A DNA stretch of 64,000 nucleotides from Polynucleobacter sp. 15G-AUS-farblos (GTDB lineage Bacteria > Pseudomonadota > Gammaproteobacteria > Burkholderiales > Burkholderiaceae), in contig NZ_JACVOM010000003.1 in the NCBI RefSeq assembly GCF_018882445.1, positions 62,001 to 126,000 on the forward strand, written 5' to 3'. Positions 28,529 to 44,526 of this stretch are shown in pieces. The notes beneath the pieces are model-generated. The model ran no database searches, was not told the origin of the DNA, and was given only the letters and a program-made list of their open reading frames with translations. Every line of letters begins with the position of its first letter. Position 1 is the stretch's first letter. A program made the position numbers and the translations under genes.

Positions 28529-29679
28529 TGTCGAACTCCAATATGAGTCCTGCTATTCAGGACTTTCAGGCGCAGATTCTGAACGCCGCCAATCATAAGA
28601 CCGCCCTTTCCATTGAAGGTGGTACCAGTAAGTCTTGGTATGGCAATCCCAATAACTATGCCAAGTTAAATACCCGTACTTATTCAGGCATTCTGGAATA
28701 TCAACCAGAGGAATTGGTAATCACAGCCTGTGCAGGCACACCCTTAAAAGAAATTGAAGCGGCTCTTGAAGAAAAGAATCAAGTGCTCGCGTTTGAGCCA
28801 CCTCACTTTGGTGAACAGACTACTTTTGGTGGCGCTATTGCAGCAGGACTTGCTGGACCTGGTCGAATCAGTGTAGGTAATTTTCGAGATTTTGTATTAG
28901 GCGCCCGCGTAATGGATGGAAAAGGTCAAGACCTCTCCTTTGGCGGAAAAGTAATGAAGAACGTAGCGGGCTATGATGTCTCTCGCTTGATTCCAGGATC
29001 CATGGGTACTCTTGCCCTACTCCTAGAGGCGTCCGTCAAAGTATTACCAAAGCCAGCAGCGACAGCCACATTACGCTGCGAGATTTCTCAAGCTCAAGCA
29101 CTTAAAGTGCTAAATGAATGGGCAGGTCAACCATTACCTCTGTCAGCAAGCTGCTGGATTGGTAACGCATCCGGTGGCGATGGTGTACTAATGATTCGCC
29201 TAGCTGGCGCTGCTGCTGCTGTCAAAGCAGCGATTCCCTTAATGAGCTCTTTAGTTCTGGCAAGCGAGGTGGACCCACAAACTGCTAACGCTTTCTGGAG
29301 AGATCTACGCGAGCAACAATTGCCGGCCTTTAATCAACTTGGTGCTGATCAAACGCTTTATCGCCTGGCACTCCCTGCTGCATGCGGGCCATTGAGTATT
29401 CCAAATGCAGCCAATGAAGTTGTGTTGGAATGGCATGGACAACAGCGTTGGATTAAAGCGCCTGGTGATGAAGCTACTTTTGCCAGCATCAAACAGTTGG
29501 CCAACGCTCATGGTGGTCACGCAAGCCGCTTTAAGCAGGGCGCTGGGGTTGATCCTGCTCTACAACGCTTTACCTTACTTAGCGAACAAGCGCACTCTAA
29601 GGCACTTGAAGTTGTCCAGACCCGTCTGAGAGCGGCCTTTGATCCTGCTGGCGTATTTGCCACTTCACGCCTTCCTTAA
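28528..29679 (+). CDS. glcE: Glycolate oxidase FAD-binding subunit GlcE
   Basis: Second FAD-domain subunit of glycolate dehydrogenase. It has the PCMH-type FAD fold: EGGTSKSWYG near residue 30, EPPHFGEQTTFGGAIAAGLAGPG at about 90-112, and KVMKNVAGYDVSRL. 383 residues, shorter than GlcD and without its C-terminal domain, as expected. Coupled to glcD by a one-base overlap and followed by glcF after 8 bases. Confidence 0.92.
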   Translation: MSNSNMSPAIQDFQAQILNAANHKTALSIEGGTSKSWYGNPNNYAKLNTRTYSGILEYQPEELVITACAGTPLKEIEAALEEKNQVLAFEPPHFGEQTTFGGAIAAGLAGPGRISVGNFRDFVLGARVMDGKGQDLSFGGKVMKNVAGYDVSRLIPGSMGTLALLLEASVKVLPKPAATATLRCEISQAQALKVLNEWAGQPLPLSASCWIGNASGGDGVLMIRLAGAAAAVKAAIPLMSSLVLASEVDPQTANAFWRDLREQQLPAFNQLGADQTLYRLALPAACGPLSIPNAANEVVLEWHGQQRWIKAPGDEATFASIKQLANAHGGHASRFKQGAGVDPALQRFTLLSEQAHSKALEVVQTRLRAAFDPAGVFATSRLP

Positions 29680-29687
29680 GCACATCC

Positions 29688-30962
29688 ATGCAAACACAAC
29701 TCGCCCCACAATTTATTAATACGCCTGAAGGTGTTGAGGCAGCGCGCATTCTTGGTAAATGTGTTCACTGCGGTTTTTGCACTGCGACCTGCCCTACTTA
29801 TCAACTACTAGGCGATGAGTTAGACGGACCTCGTGGTCGTATTTACCTCATTAAACAAATGGCAGAAGGTCAAAAGCCAACTGAAAAAACCCGCTTGCAT
29901 TTAGACCGCTGCCTCACTTGTCGAAATTGTGAAAGCACTTGTCCAAGCGGTGTGCAATATGGGAAATTGATTGATATTGGTCGTCAATGGGCAGAAGAAA
30001 ATACGCCTGAGCGCCCCCTAGGACAAAGACTTACGCGCTGGGCGCTTAAGGAGGGCCTGACTAAACCAGCCTTGTTTAATTCTGCAATGGCTTTAGGTCG
30101 TTTAGTTCGCCCATTAATGCCAAGTGGTATTCAACGCAAAATTCCAAAACATAAAAATAAAGCGCATGCGCCATCCACCAACCCGCATGCAAGACCTAGT
30201 AATGCCCATGCACGCAAGATGTTGATATTAGAAGGCTGCGTTCAGCCAGGCATGTTGCCTAATATCAATTCAGCAACTGCGCGTGTTTTGGATGCACTAA
30301 AGGTTCAACTTGTATCCGCACCGAATGCAACATGCTGTGGCGCTTTGCGCTTTCATCTAAATCATCAAGCGGGCGGCTTGGATAATGCCAAACAAAATAT
30401 TGATGCTTGGTGGCCTCTTGTAGAGCAAGGGGTAGAAGCCATTGTGATGACCGCCTCAGGTTGCGGTGTCATGGTCAAAGATTACGGCCACCTGCTCGCA
30501 GGTGATCCACAATACGCAAGTAAAGCCAAAAAAATTTCTGAGTTAACTAAAGATATTGCGGAGATATTGCCTGACTTGCAAACTGAATTGCTAGAGCTCA
30601 TTGGCAGCGATCCAAAGCCAGGCGTGGTGTATCACCCACCTTGCACTTTGCAACATGGTCAACAAATTCGTGGCAAGGTAGAGGGCTTACTCACCAGCAT
30701 TGGCATTGGCGTTCGCCTCTGTACAGACAGTCACCTTTGCTGTGGATCGGCAGGCACCTACTCTGTTACTCAACCAGAACTCTCTGAGCAGTTGCGTAAA
30801 AATAAATTAGCGCATCTTCATACTGCCTGCGAAGAATTTGATGCCGATGTGATTGTTTCCGGAAATATTGGTTGCATTACCCACTTACAGAGTGATGACA
30901 AGCCCGTCATGCACTGGATTGAAATCGTAGATCAGCTCATTAGTCAGCCAAAAGCGAGATGA
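29688..30962 (+). CDS. glcF: Glycolate oxidase iron-sulfur subunit GlcF
   Basis: Electron-transfer subunit of glycolate dehydrogenase. Two 4Fe-4S clusters are predicted from CVHCGFCTATCP (about 26-37) and CLTCRNCESTCP (about 75-86). Two CCG domains follow, with CCGALRFH and CCGSAGTY. The stretch after the first cluster, TYQLLGDELDGPRGRIYLIK, closely matches the E. coli GlcF I remember. 424 residues. The stop overlaps yggS (ATGA). Confidence 0.95.
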   Translation: MQTQLAPQFINTPEGVEAARILGKCVHCGFCTATCPTYQLLGDELDGPRGRIYLIKQMAEGQKPTEKTRLHLDRCLTCRNCESTCPSGVQYGKLIDIGRQWAEENTPERPLGQRLTRWALKEGLTKPALFNSAMALGRLVRPLMPSGIQRKIPKHKNKAHAPSTNPHARPSNAHARKMLILEGCVQPGMLPNINSATARVLDALKVQLVSAPNATCCGALRFHLNHQAGGLDNAKQNIDAWWPLVEQGVEAIVMTASGCGVMVKDYGHLLAGDPQYASKAKKISELTKDIAEILPDLQTELLELIGSDPKPGVVYHPPCTLQHGQQIRGKVEGLLTSIGIGVRLCTDSHLCCGSAGTYSVTQPELSEQLRKNKLAHLHTACEEFDADVIVSGNIGCITHLQSDDKPVMHWIEIVDQLISQPKAR

Positions 30963-31684
30963 ACTCTATTGCTGCCAAGCTAATGCAGGTGCGAGAGCGC
31001 ATTGAGCTTGCTGCCATTGCTGCTAAGCGAGCCCCTGAAGATGTTGCCCTGCTCGCGGTGAGCAAAACTTTTCCAGCAAGCGCTGTCGAAGATGCAATGC
31101 ATGCTGGTCAGTCTGCTTTTGGCGAGAATTACGTTCAGGAAGCCGTTGAAAAAATCCAAATACTTGCAAAATTTCGCTCACAGCTCGAGTGGCACTTCAT
31201 AGGCCCACTTCAAAGCAATAAAACAAGAGAAGTAGCAGAGCATCTTGATTGGGTTCACAGCGTAGATCGTCTAAAGATCGCCGAACGCTTATCAGTTCAA
31301 CGTGGGGAGTTTCCTAACCTAAGAGCTCTCCAACTTTGTGTACAAGTGAATGTAAGCGAAGAAGATAGTAAGAGTGGCGTGCCTTTAATTGAGGCTGAAG
31401 CCTTGTGTACTGCAATCTCTACATTACCAAATGTAGTACTTCGGGGTTTGATGGCCATCCCCGCGCCCAATGATGATCCAGCCTTACAAGGTAAAGCCTT
31501 TGCTGCAGTACGTGAGTGCTTTGCTAATATTCTTGCAGCACATGCTAACGAGCCTGGATATCAATTTTTTGACACCCTTTCTATGGGAATGTCTGATGAC
31601 TTAGAAGCCGCCATTCTGGAAGGCAGCACAATGGTACGAGTAGGAAGTGCTATTTTTGGGAAGCGGGATAAAATCCGGCTATGA
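30959..31684 (+). CDS. yggS: YggS-family pyridoxal phosphate homeostasis protein
   Basis: PLP-binding, single-barrel protein with no known enzymatic activity; it buffers PLP and influences amino- and keto-acid pools. The PLP lysine lies in LLAVSKTFP (about 28-36), followed by GENYVQEAVEK; WHFIGPLQSNK and LSMGMSDDLEAAI are typical. 241 residues. It overlaps glcF at its start and proC at its end by four bases each; yggS-proC pairing is widespread. Confidence 0.94.
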   Translation: MNSIAAKLMQVRERIELAAIAAKRAPEDVALLAVSKTFPASAVEDAMHAGQSAFGENYVQEAVEKIQILAKFRSQLEWHFIGPLQSNKTREVAEHLDWVHSVDRLKIAERLSVQRGEFPNLRALQLCVQVNVSEEDSKSGVPLIEAEALCTAISTLPNVVLRGLMAIPAPNDDPALQGKAFAAVRECFANILAAHANEPGYQFFDTLSMGMSDDLEAAILEGSTMVRVGSAIFGKRDKIRL

Positions 31685-32538
31685 GTTCAAAGATCAACCC
31701 TAATACCCACATTACTTTTGTTGGCGGCGGCAATATGGGCCGCGCCTTAATCAGTGGTCTGATTGCTAACGGCTTTAAAGCAGATCAAATTTCAGTTATA
31801 GAAGCAAACGCGACTACTGCACAACAACTGCAAGATGACCTTAAGGTGCAAATCATTCCTGCTTTAGAAAATATTACTTTTGATTTTGCAAAAAATAATG
31901 TCTTGGTCATGGCGATCAAGCCTCAAGATTTCAATATCGCAGCTAAGGAATTAGCTCCTAAGCTAAAACATGCTTCCGCTTCAGGGTCATTAGTGCTCAG
32001 TATTGCCGCAGGTATTCGCTTAGCAGATATGAGTCGCTGGCTCGATCACACACGCTGCGTACGTGCTATGCCAAATACCCCAGCCTTGATTGGCAAAGGA
32101 ATTACTGGGTTATTTGCAAACCTGAATATCACCCAAGATGACCGCGCCTTAGCCGAAACGATTTGTAATGCCGTTGGACAAGCAGTTTGGGTATCAGAAG
32201 AAAAATTAATGGATGCTGTCACAGCAGTTTCTGGCAGTGGGCCCGCCTATGTATTTGCTTTTCTGGAAGCAATGCAATCTGCTGGTGAAAAATTAGGCTT
32301 AGATGCTCAAGCCGCCAGAAAACTTGCCTACGCTACGCTTGAGGGCGCTACACAACTTGCTCAAAACTCCAATGAGTCAGCAAGCGTATTGCGCGAGAGA
32401 GTCACCTCTAAAGGTGGCACTACGGCAGCTGCCTTGGAAGTCTTAAATCAAGATGGCTGGCATGCCATCCTAGAAAAAGCCATTGCCGCAGCCGATCAGC
32501 GCGGCAAAGTGATGGGTGATGAACTAGGTAAGAGCTAA
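31681..32538 (+). CDS. proC: Pyrroline-5-carboxylate reductase ProC
   Basis: NAD(P)H-dependent last step of proline synthesis. Rossmann motif FVGGGNMGRALISGL at about 13-27; RAMPNTPALIGKGITGL; and the C-terminal VTAVSGSGPAYVFAFLEA plus VTSKGGTTAAALEVL. 285 residues. Last gene of the overlapping glcDEF-yggS-proC run. Convergent with ubiA. Confidence 0.96.
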   Translation: MSSKINPNTHITFVGGGNMGRALISGLIANGFKADQISVIEANATTAQQLQDDLKVQIIPALENITFDFAKNNVLVMAIKPQDFNIAAKELAPKLKHASASGSLVLSIAAGIRLADMSRWLDHTRCVRAMPNTPALIGKGITGLFANLNITQDDRALAETICNAVGQAVWVSEEKLMDAVTAVSGSGPAYVFAFLEAMQSAGEKLGLDAQAARKLAYATLEGATQLAQNSNESASVLRERVTSKGGTTAAALEVLNQDGWHAILEKAIAAADQRGKVMGDELGKS

Positions 32539-32555
32539 GCGCAACTCAGCTCAAT

Positions 32556-33419
32556 CTAGTTCAGACTCAAACCAAGCACAATTCCTAGAAATAAAAATCC
32601 GCCTAACCAATTGTTGTGGCGAAACGCTAAGAAGCAATCTTCTCTTTTACGGGTAGAAACTAATTTCATGTGATAGATGGCGCAAGCTAGAGCGGCAAAC
32701 CAACCAATTAAAAAGTAATTACTGAGGTTTGCTATGTTTGCAACCCAGAATTGGCTGATAAATAGCACTCCATAACTTAGTCCAATTGCAATCACATCGT
32801 AGCGACCAAAGGTGATTGCTGAAGTACGCAAACCTAGACGAATGTCATCATCTCGATCGACCATCGCATAGGCAGTGTCGTAAGCGATAGCCCAAAAAAT
32901 ATTGCCAACGAATAAAACCCATGCTTCAAAAGGAATGAAATCTAAGATTGCTGCGTAAGCCATCGGAATACCAAATCCGAAGGCAATTCCTAAAACTGCC
33001 TGGGGCATAGCAAAAAATCGCTTGGTAAAGGGGTAGATAAATGCCACCAGCAAAGCCAGAACCGATAATTGTTTTGTAAAGGCATTTAGAGGTTGAATCA
33101 ATAAGAAGGCCAATAACGCTAGGACCGCTGCAACACCTACCGCCTCCTTGCCCGAGATCTTGCCACTCGTGACTGGACGACCTTGAGTTCTTAATACATG
33201 TCGATCAAAGTCGCGATCTGCGTAATCATTGATGGCACAGCCTGCGCTGCGCATCAAAAAGGTACCCACAATAAAAATCAGTAGGATCGAAAAATCAGGA
33301 ACGCCACTACTAGCTAACCAGAGCGCCCATAAGGTCGGCCATAAAAGCAACAGCGTACCAATCGGTTTGTCCAACCGGATCAGATATGCATAGGAAGTGA
33401 GACGATCCATTAAAGCCAT
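32556..33419 (-). CDS. ubiA: 4-hydroxybenzoate polyprenyltransferase UbiA
   Basis: Integral membrane prenyltransferase attaching the polyprenyl tail to 4-hydroxybenzoate in ubiquinone synthesis. Both aspartate-rich Mg-diphosphate motifs are visible: [12 protein letters not shown] and [13 protein letters not shown]. Many hydrophobic helices; 287 residues. It lies 10 bases after recG on the same strand. Confidence 0.95.
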   Translation of the reverse strand: MALMDRLTSYAYLIRLDKPIGTLLLLWPTLWALWLASSGVPDFSILLIFIVGTFLMRSAGCAINDYADRDFDRHVLRTQGRPVTSGKISGKEAVGVAAVLALLAFLLIQPLNAFTKQLSVLALLVAFIYPFTKRFFAMPQAVLGIAFGFGIPMAYAAILDFIPFEAWVLFVGNIFWAIAYDTAYAMVDRDDDIRLGLRTSAITFGRYDVIAIGLSYGVLFISQFWVANIANLSNYFLIGWFAALACAIYHMKLVSTRKREDCFLAFRHNNWLGGFLFLGIVLGLSLN

Positions 33420-33429
33420 GTGCTTATTA

Positions 33430-35499
33430 TCATGCCTTTAAAAACTCTGCCCGAGCTCCAAGCCAGCGCTCCAAATGACGCTCCACGATATCAGCATGGT
33501 TGGCTAAGAGGCGATCAGCAGCCTGCTGCGCCAATTCAATTAACCAAGCGTCTCTTTGTAAATCGACAAAACGCAACATCGCATCGCCGGATTGCTTGGC
33601 GCCTAATAATTCTCCTGGGCCACGGAGTGATAAGTCTCGCTCTGCAATCACAAAGCCATCTGAAACTTCCCGCAAAGTTTGTAAACGCTCCTTAGCTGCC
33701 ATGGATAGCGGCTCCGCATACATCAAGATACAAACTGAATCGGCTGAGCCTCGGCCTACACGCCCACGTAATTGATGAATCTGGGCATAACCAAAACGCT
33801 CTGCGTGCTCAATTACCATCAGCGCAGCATTGGGGACATCTACACCTACTTCGATCACTGTTGTGGCAACTAGTAGCTGAATCTCATTTGCCTTAAAGGC
33901 GGCCATCACGGCTGCTTTTTCATCTGCCTTTAATCGACCATGCACTAAGCCCACCTTAAAGTCTGGGAGTGCTTGCGTGAGCTGTTCAAAGCTTTCTATC
34001 GCCGTTTGTAATTGGAGCACCTCAGATTCTTCAATCAATGGGCATACCCAATACGCTTGCAAGCCCTTTTCTAACCAGCTATGCAGTCCGCTAATGACTT
34101 CATCACGGCGACTCGCCTTCACCACTTTGGTTGCAATGGGTTTACGACCAGGCGGCAATTCATCAATGACCGACACATCCAAGTCAGCGTAATACGTCAT
34201 CGCCAATGTACGAGGGATAGGCGTTGCTGACATCATCAATTGATGGCAATAAAACAATTCGGAGCCAACACGTTGCTGTATTTCTAAGCGCTGTCTTACT
34301 CCAAAGCGATGCTGCTCATCGATGACCGCTAAACCTAACTTAGCAAAGCGAACGTTTTCCTGAATCAAAGCATGCGTGCCAATAATCAACTGCGCTTGCC
34401 CACTCTCAATCATTTCTTGAGCAAGTCTTTTTTCTTTAGCCTTAAGGCTGCCCGATAGCCAGGCAATCTTGACTCCAAGTGGCTCAAACCATTCTTTCAT
34501 CTTGAGGTAATGTTGCTCAGCCAAAATTTCAGTAGGAGCCATGACCGCCGCCTGATAGCCGTGATCCATCACACGGGCTGCCGCTAAAGCAGCGACTACT
34601 GTCTTGCCGCTACCCACGTCACCCTGCAAAAGACGATTCATCGGGAAAGAGGTGGATAGGTCATTGCCAATTTCAGCCCAAACACGCTCTTGTGCTTTGG
34701 TCAGCGCAAAAGGCAAGATCTCCAGCAATCCCGCTTCAATGCTCGAACTCTTTTTTTCTAATGGAGTAAAGCTAGGGGCATGACGCTCTCGGCGTATGGC
34801 ATGCGCTCTTTTCAAAGAAATTTGTTGGGCTAGCAATTCTTCAAACTGCACTCGCCTCCAAGCGGGATGGGTTCGCTCTAAAAGTGCTTGTGTATTTGCA
34901 TCTGCTGGCGGCTGATGAAGATATGTAATGGCTGCCTGTAAGTTTGGCCAATCGTGACTTGGTAAGAGCTGAGCCATTAATTGCTTTGGCAAGAATTCAG
35001 CCAAACTCTCTTGCAGACTAGGATCACGAAGTGCCTGTGTCACTGCCTTACGGATAATGGTTTGTGAAATTCCAGCACTCGCTGGATAGACAGGTGTCAA
35101 ACTGCTTGGCAATGGCGCATCAGGAGATACGGCTCGCACGGTGGGGTGCACCATCTCAGAGCCCTGAAACCCATCACGAATGTCTCCGCGAACTCGAATA
35201 TGGGTTCCCACTGCCATTTGCTTTTGCTGGCTGGGATAAAAATTCAGGAAACGTAACTGAAGGGTTTCCGTTTCATCCTCAATCGTGACTAGCATCTGTC
35301 TTCTTGGCCTAAAGAGGACTTGATTCCGAATAACAATGCCCTGAGTTTGAACGGCATTGAAACGGCCATGATGGATAGCCTCTTCAATACTCAGCAACTC
35401 TGTTTCATCTTCATAGCGAGATGGCAGATGCAAAGCAAGGGCCATGGGGCTGTTTAAACCCATTTTTTGGAGTGAAGTTGGCGCTTGTTTAGTAGTCAT
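33430..35499 (-). CDS. recG: ATP-dependent DNA helicase RecG
   Basis: Branch-migrating helicase acting on stalled forks and recombination intermediates. An N-terminal wedge/OB domain with [11 protein letters not shown], Walker [11 protein letters not shown], the DEQH box ([10 protein letters not shown]), [12 protein letters not shown], and a C-terminal QLRGRVGRG helicase motif. 689 residues from ATG 35499, close to E. coli RecG (693). A longer frame to 35535 exists but would overlap the divergent queA start. ubiA follows closely. Confidence 0.95.
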   Translation of the reverse strand: MTTKQAPTSLQKMGLNSPMALALHLPSRYEDETELLSIEEAIHHGRFNAVQTQGIVIRNQVLFRPRRQMLVTIEDETETLQLRFLNFYPSQQKQMAVGTHIRVRGDIRDGFQGSEMVHPTVRAVSPDAPLPSSLTPVYPASAGISQTIIRKAVTQALRDPSLQESLAEFLPKQLMAQLLPSHDWPNLQAAITYLHQPPADANTQALLERTHPAWRRVQFEELLAQQISLKRAHAIRRERHAPSFTPLEKKSSSIEAGLLEILPFALTKAQERVWAEIGNDLSTSFPMNRLLQGDVGSGKTVVAALAAARVMDHGYQAAVMAPTEILAEQHYLKMKEWFEPLGVKIAWLSGSLKAKEKRLAQEMIESGQAQLIIGTHALIQENVRFAKLGLAVIDEQHRFGVRQRLEIQQRVGSELFYCHQLMMSATPIPRTLAMTYYADLDVSVIDELPPGRKPIATKVVKASRRDEVISGLHSWLEKGLQAYWVCPLIEESEVLQLQTAIESFEQLTQALPDFKVGLVHGRLKADEKAAVMAAFKANEIQLLVATTVIEVGVDVPNAALMVIEHAERFGYAQIHQLRGRVGRGSADSVCILMYAEPLSMAAKERLQTLREVSDGFVIAERDLSLRGPGELLGAKQSGDAMLRFVDLQRDAWLIELAQQAADRLLANHADIVERHLERWLGARAEFLKA

Positions 35500-35529
35500 C
35501 GTTAAAATCTCATACCTGATGGTAATGCT

Positions 35530-37730
<2,201 letters not shown>

Positions 37731-37862
37731 TAGCCCTACAAAGGACTAAGCCTAGCCAAATCACCTCCAAAGCCCCACACAGTTTAGAATTGCGGGTTTA
37801 CGGCTTTGCTTTAAAGCCTAAAACTAATGCAGTTTCCAAATAGTCTTTAACGGAGGTTTTAT

Positions 37863-38189
37863 ATGTGGATTAGTAACGCTTTTGCCCAGGCTCCTGCCGC
37901 GGGCGCAGATTCCGGTGGCTTGATGAGCTTCCTCCCCCTCATTTTGATGTTTGCAGTTTTGTACTTCATCATGATTCGCCCACAAATGAAGCGTCAAAAA
38001 GAAACCAAAGCCATGCTTGAAGCATTGGGAGTTGGCGATGAAGTAGTCACCGTAGGCGGCATCATGGGCAAAGTAACCGCCCTTAAAGATCAAGTTGTCA
38101 CTGTTGAAATTGCCTCAGGTACAGAAGTACAAATGCAAAAGGGTGCCATTACAACGGTCTTGCCAAAAGGCACTTTGAAGTCTGCTTAA
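37863..38189 (+). CDS. yajC: Sec translocon accessory subunit YajC
   Basis: Small single-pass inner-membrane protein that associates with SecDF. 108 residues: WISNAFAQ at the N terminus, a membrane helix at about 22-38 (SFLPLILMFAVLYFIMI), then RPQMKRQKE and the conserved LGVGDEVVTVGGIMGKV. A clear GGAGG lies 8 bases before the ATG. It leads the yajC-secD-secF set. The 130-base gap before it holds an imperfect hairpin near 37802-37818 without a T-run. Confidence 0.94.
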   Translation: MWISNAFAQAPAAGADSGGLMSFLPLILMFAVLYFIMIRPQMKRQKETKAMLEALGVGDEVVTVGGIMGKVTALKDQVVTVEIASGTEVQMQKGAITTVLPKGTLKSA

Positions 38190-38214
38190 TTAGTTTGTTG
38201 AAAAATTTCTCAAT

Positions 38215-40074
38215 ATGAATCGCTACCCTCTCTGGAAATATTTAGTCATTGCCGTTGCCTTAATCATCGGTGGACTGTATTCAATACCCAATTTCTACGG
38301 AGAGGCGCCTGCGGTTCAGGTCTCGTCCGCTAAACCAACCATCAAGGTTGATTTAGCGACGCAATCTCGTGTTGAGAAAATTCTGGCGGATGCAAATATC
38401 GCAAACACCGGAATCTTTTTTGAGGCTGCCGCCAATGTAGGCTCAATTAAGATTCGCTTTAATAACACTGATATTCAATTGCGCGCTCGTGATCTATTAC
38501 AGCAAAAGCTCAATCTTGATCCAAACGAACCCAATTACACCGTTGCATTAAATCTACTCTCCAATACTCCAGACTGGTTAAGTGCAATTAACGCCCTACC
38601 AATGCCTTTAGGTCTTGACCTGCGTGGTGGCGTGTACTTCCTCTTGCAAGTGGATATGAAGGGCGCAGTACAAAAGAAGGTGACTTCTTTGGCAACCGAT
38701 ATCCGCTCTCAATTGCGCGATAAGAACATTCGGCATCAAGGTATTGAGCGCGGCACGGACTCCATCACGATTACTTTCGGAAGCACAGCCGAAGCAGATG
38801 CTGCCCGTACCGTCTTAATGACTAGCCAACCTGACTTAATCTGGCAGGTTAAACCAACTGGTCTTTCACCAAAACTCGTTGGCGAATTTAAACCAACCGC
38901 CTTAAAAGAAGTTCAAGATAACGCTGTTAAGCAAAACATCGTCACCCTCAATAAACGCGTAAATGAGTTAGCAGTTAAAGAACCAGTAATTCAACAACAG
39001 GGTGCAGAACGTATCGTGGTGCAGTTGCCAGGCGTACAAGACACAGCCCGCGCCAAGGACATCATTGGCCGTACCGCTACCTTGGAGTCACGTTTAGCTG
39101 ATCCTGTTATTTCCACGATCGCCATTGGCGAAACACCGCCTCCTGGAATGGATGTGTTTCGCTTTGGTGAATCGCGTCAAGGCGTATTTAAGAAATCCGT
39201 TATTTTTAGCGGAGATCGTATTACCGATGCAAGCGCAGGCTTCGATCAAAACCAAAGACCAGCGGTCAATATTTCATTAGATGCGGCTGGTGGCCGTGTG
39301 ATGCAAGAAATTACCCGTGAAAATATTGGTAAACCGATGGGCATGATCTTGTTTGAAAAAGGTAAAGGTGAGGTTCTCACAATTGCCACTATTCAAAGTG
39401 AGTTTGGGTCTAAGTTTCAGATCACTGGTCAGCCTACTACTGCAAGCGCCAATGACTTAGCGCTCTTGCTGCGCGCGGGATCACTTGCTGCTCCTATGGA
39501 AATTATTGAGGAGCGCACCATCGGACCAAGTCTTGGTGCAGAAAATATTGAAAAAGGCTTTAAATCCTTGTTGATTGGATTTACTGCCATTGCAATCTTC
39601 ATGATGGGGTATTACCTGCTCTTTGGTTTTTTCTCAGTCATTGCTTTGGCGGTGAACCTCGTTTTACTCATCTCAATTTTATCGATGCTACAGGCCACAT
39701 TAACCCTGCCCGGTATTGCTGCTATGGCATTGGCACTCGGTATGGCAATTGACTCCAACGTGTTAATTAATGAACGTATTCGTGAAGAGTTACGTAATGG
39801 TGCCGCGCCCCAGACTGCCATTGCAGTCGGCTTTGACAAGGCATGGGCAACGATTCTGGATTCGAACGTCACAACCTTGATTGCCGGCTTAGCCTTGCTT
39901 GCATTTGGCTCGGGCCCAATTAAAGGCTTTGCAGTAGTACATTGTCTGGGCATCTTGACTTCAATGTTCTCAGCGGTCTTCTTCTCTCGTGGGCTTGTCA
40001 ACCTTTGGTATGGCAGACACAAGAAGATTCAGAAGCTTGCTATTGGCCAAGTTTGGCGCCCACAGGAGAAATAA
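38215..40074 (+). CDS. secD: Protein translocase subunit SecD
   Basis: Proton-motive-force-driven partner of SecYEG that pulls secreted proteins on the periplasmic side. 619 residues: TM1 at about 9-26, a large periplasmic domain starting with LGLDLRGGVYFLLQVD, then five C-terminal helices with GMAIDSNVLINERIREEL. Followed by secF after three bases. Confidence 0.96.
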   Translation: MNRYPLWKYLVIAVALIIGGLYSIPNFYGEAPAVQVSSAKPTIKVDLATQSRVEKILADANIANTGIFFEAAANVGSIKIRFNNTDIQLRARDLLQQKLNLDPNEPNYTVALNLLSNTPDWLSAINALPMPLGLDLRGGVYFLLQVDMKGAVQKKVTSLATDIRSQLRDKNIRHQGIERGTDSITITFGSTAEADAARTVLMTSQPDLIWQVKPTGLSPKLVGEFKPTALKEVQDNAVKQNIVTLNKRVNELAVKEPVIQQQGAERIVVQLPGVQDTARAKDIIGRTATLESRLADPVISTIAIGETPPPGMDVFRFGESRQGVFKKSVIFSGDRITDASAGFDQNQRPAVNISLDAAGGRVMQEITRENIGKPMGMILFEKGKGEVLTIATIQSEFGSKFQITGQPTTASANDLALLLRAGSLAAPMEIIEERTIGPSLGAENIEKGFKSLLIGFTAIAIFMMGYYLLFGFFSVIALAVNLVLLISILSMLQATLTLPGIAAMALALGMAIDSNVLINERIREELRNGAAPQTAIAVGFDKAWATILDSNVTTLIAGLALLAFGSGPIKGFAVVHCLGILTSMFSAVFFSRGLVNLWYGRHKKIQKLAIGQVWRPQEK

Positions 40075-40077
40075 GTC

Positions 40078-41048
40078 ATGGAATTTTTTCGCATCAAAAA
40101 AGATATTCCGTTTATGCGCCATGCTTTGGTGCTCAATGCGATTTCTCTCATTACCTTCTTAGCGGCAGTATTTTTCCTCTGGCAAAACGGACTGCACCTC
40201 TCGATTGAATTCACTGGCGGCACCGTGATGGAAGTTACCTACCCACAAACTGCGCCTCTGGACTCCATTCGATCCAAGGTTGAAAAGTTAGGCTATGCAG
40301 ATACGCAGATCCAAAACTTTGGTAGCTCGCGGGATGTCATGATTCGCCTGCCCTTACAAAAGGACGCTGAAGGGAAATTAATTTCTTCTGCTGACCAAAG
40401 TAGTGCAGTGATGCAAGCGCTTGATCCGGCTGCCACTGGTGTCAAATTACAGCGCGTCGAATTTGTAGGTCCGCAAGTTGGTCAAGAATTGGCCATTGAT
40501 GGTTTGATGGCGCTGCTCTTTGTGATCATCGGCATTGTGGTGTATCTCTCGTTCCGGTTTGAGTGGAAGTTTGCTCTCGCCGGCATCATTGCGAACTTGC
40601 ATGACATCGTCATCATTCTTGGATTCTTTGCCTTCTTCCAGTGGGAGTTTTCACTCTCAGTGCTAGCTGCGGTATTAGCGGTTTTGGGTTACTCCGTAAA
40701 CGAGTCTGTGGTGATCTTTGACCGTATTCGTGAAAATTTCCGCAAATACCGCAAGATGAATACCCGCGAGATTATTGACAACGCAATTACCAGCACCATC
40801 AGCCGTACCGTGATTACCCACGGTAGTACCGAGATGATGGTTCTAGCGATGTTGATCTTCGGTGGACCTACCCTGTTCTACTTTGCCTTGGCTCTCACCA
40901 TTGGTATTTTGTTTGGTATTTACTCTTCAGTCTTCGTTGCAGCAGCCTTAGCAATGTGGCTTGGCGTTACTCGTGAAGATCTTGTCAAAGGCGATAAGAA
41001 GCCCGATGACAATGCCAGAAACGATGACCCGAACTTTGGTGCTCGAGT

Positions 41049-41052
<4 letters not shown>
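40078..41052 (+). CDS. secF: Protein translocase subunit SecF
   Basis: Forms the SecDF complex. 324 residues: TM1 at about 18-38, SIEFTGGTVMEV, a short periplasmic domain, and a C-terminal membrane block with NESVVIFDRIREN and TISRTVITHGSTEMMVL. The stop overlaps that of the convergent waaA by 4 bases. Confidence 0.96.
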
Positions 41053-44488
<3,436 letters not shown>

Positions 44489-44526
44489 TCTGCTGACAAG
44501 ATATCTCAAGTCATGACTGGGCAAAT

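Noticed and set aside
37802-37818. Hairpin GGCTTT/AAAGCC upstream of yajC as a terminator or riboswitch
   Set aside because: Short stem with no T-run and no match to a known riboswitch class that I could recognise.
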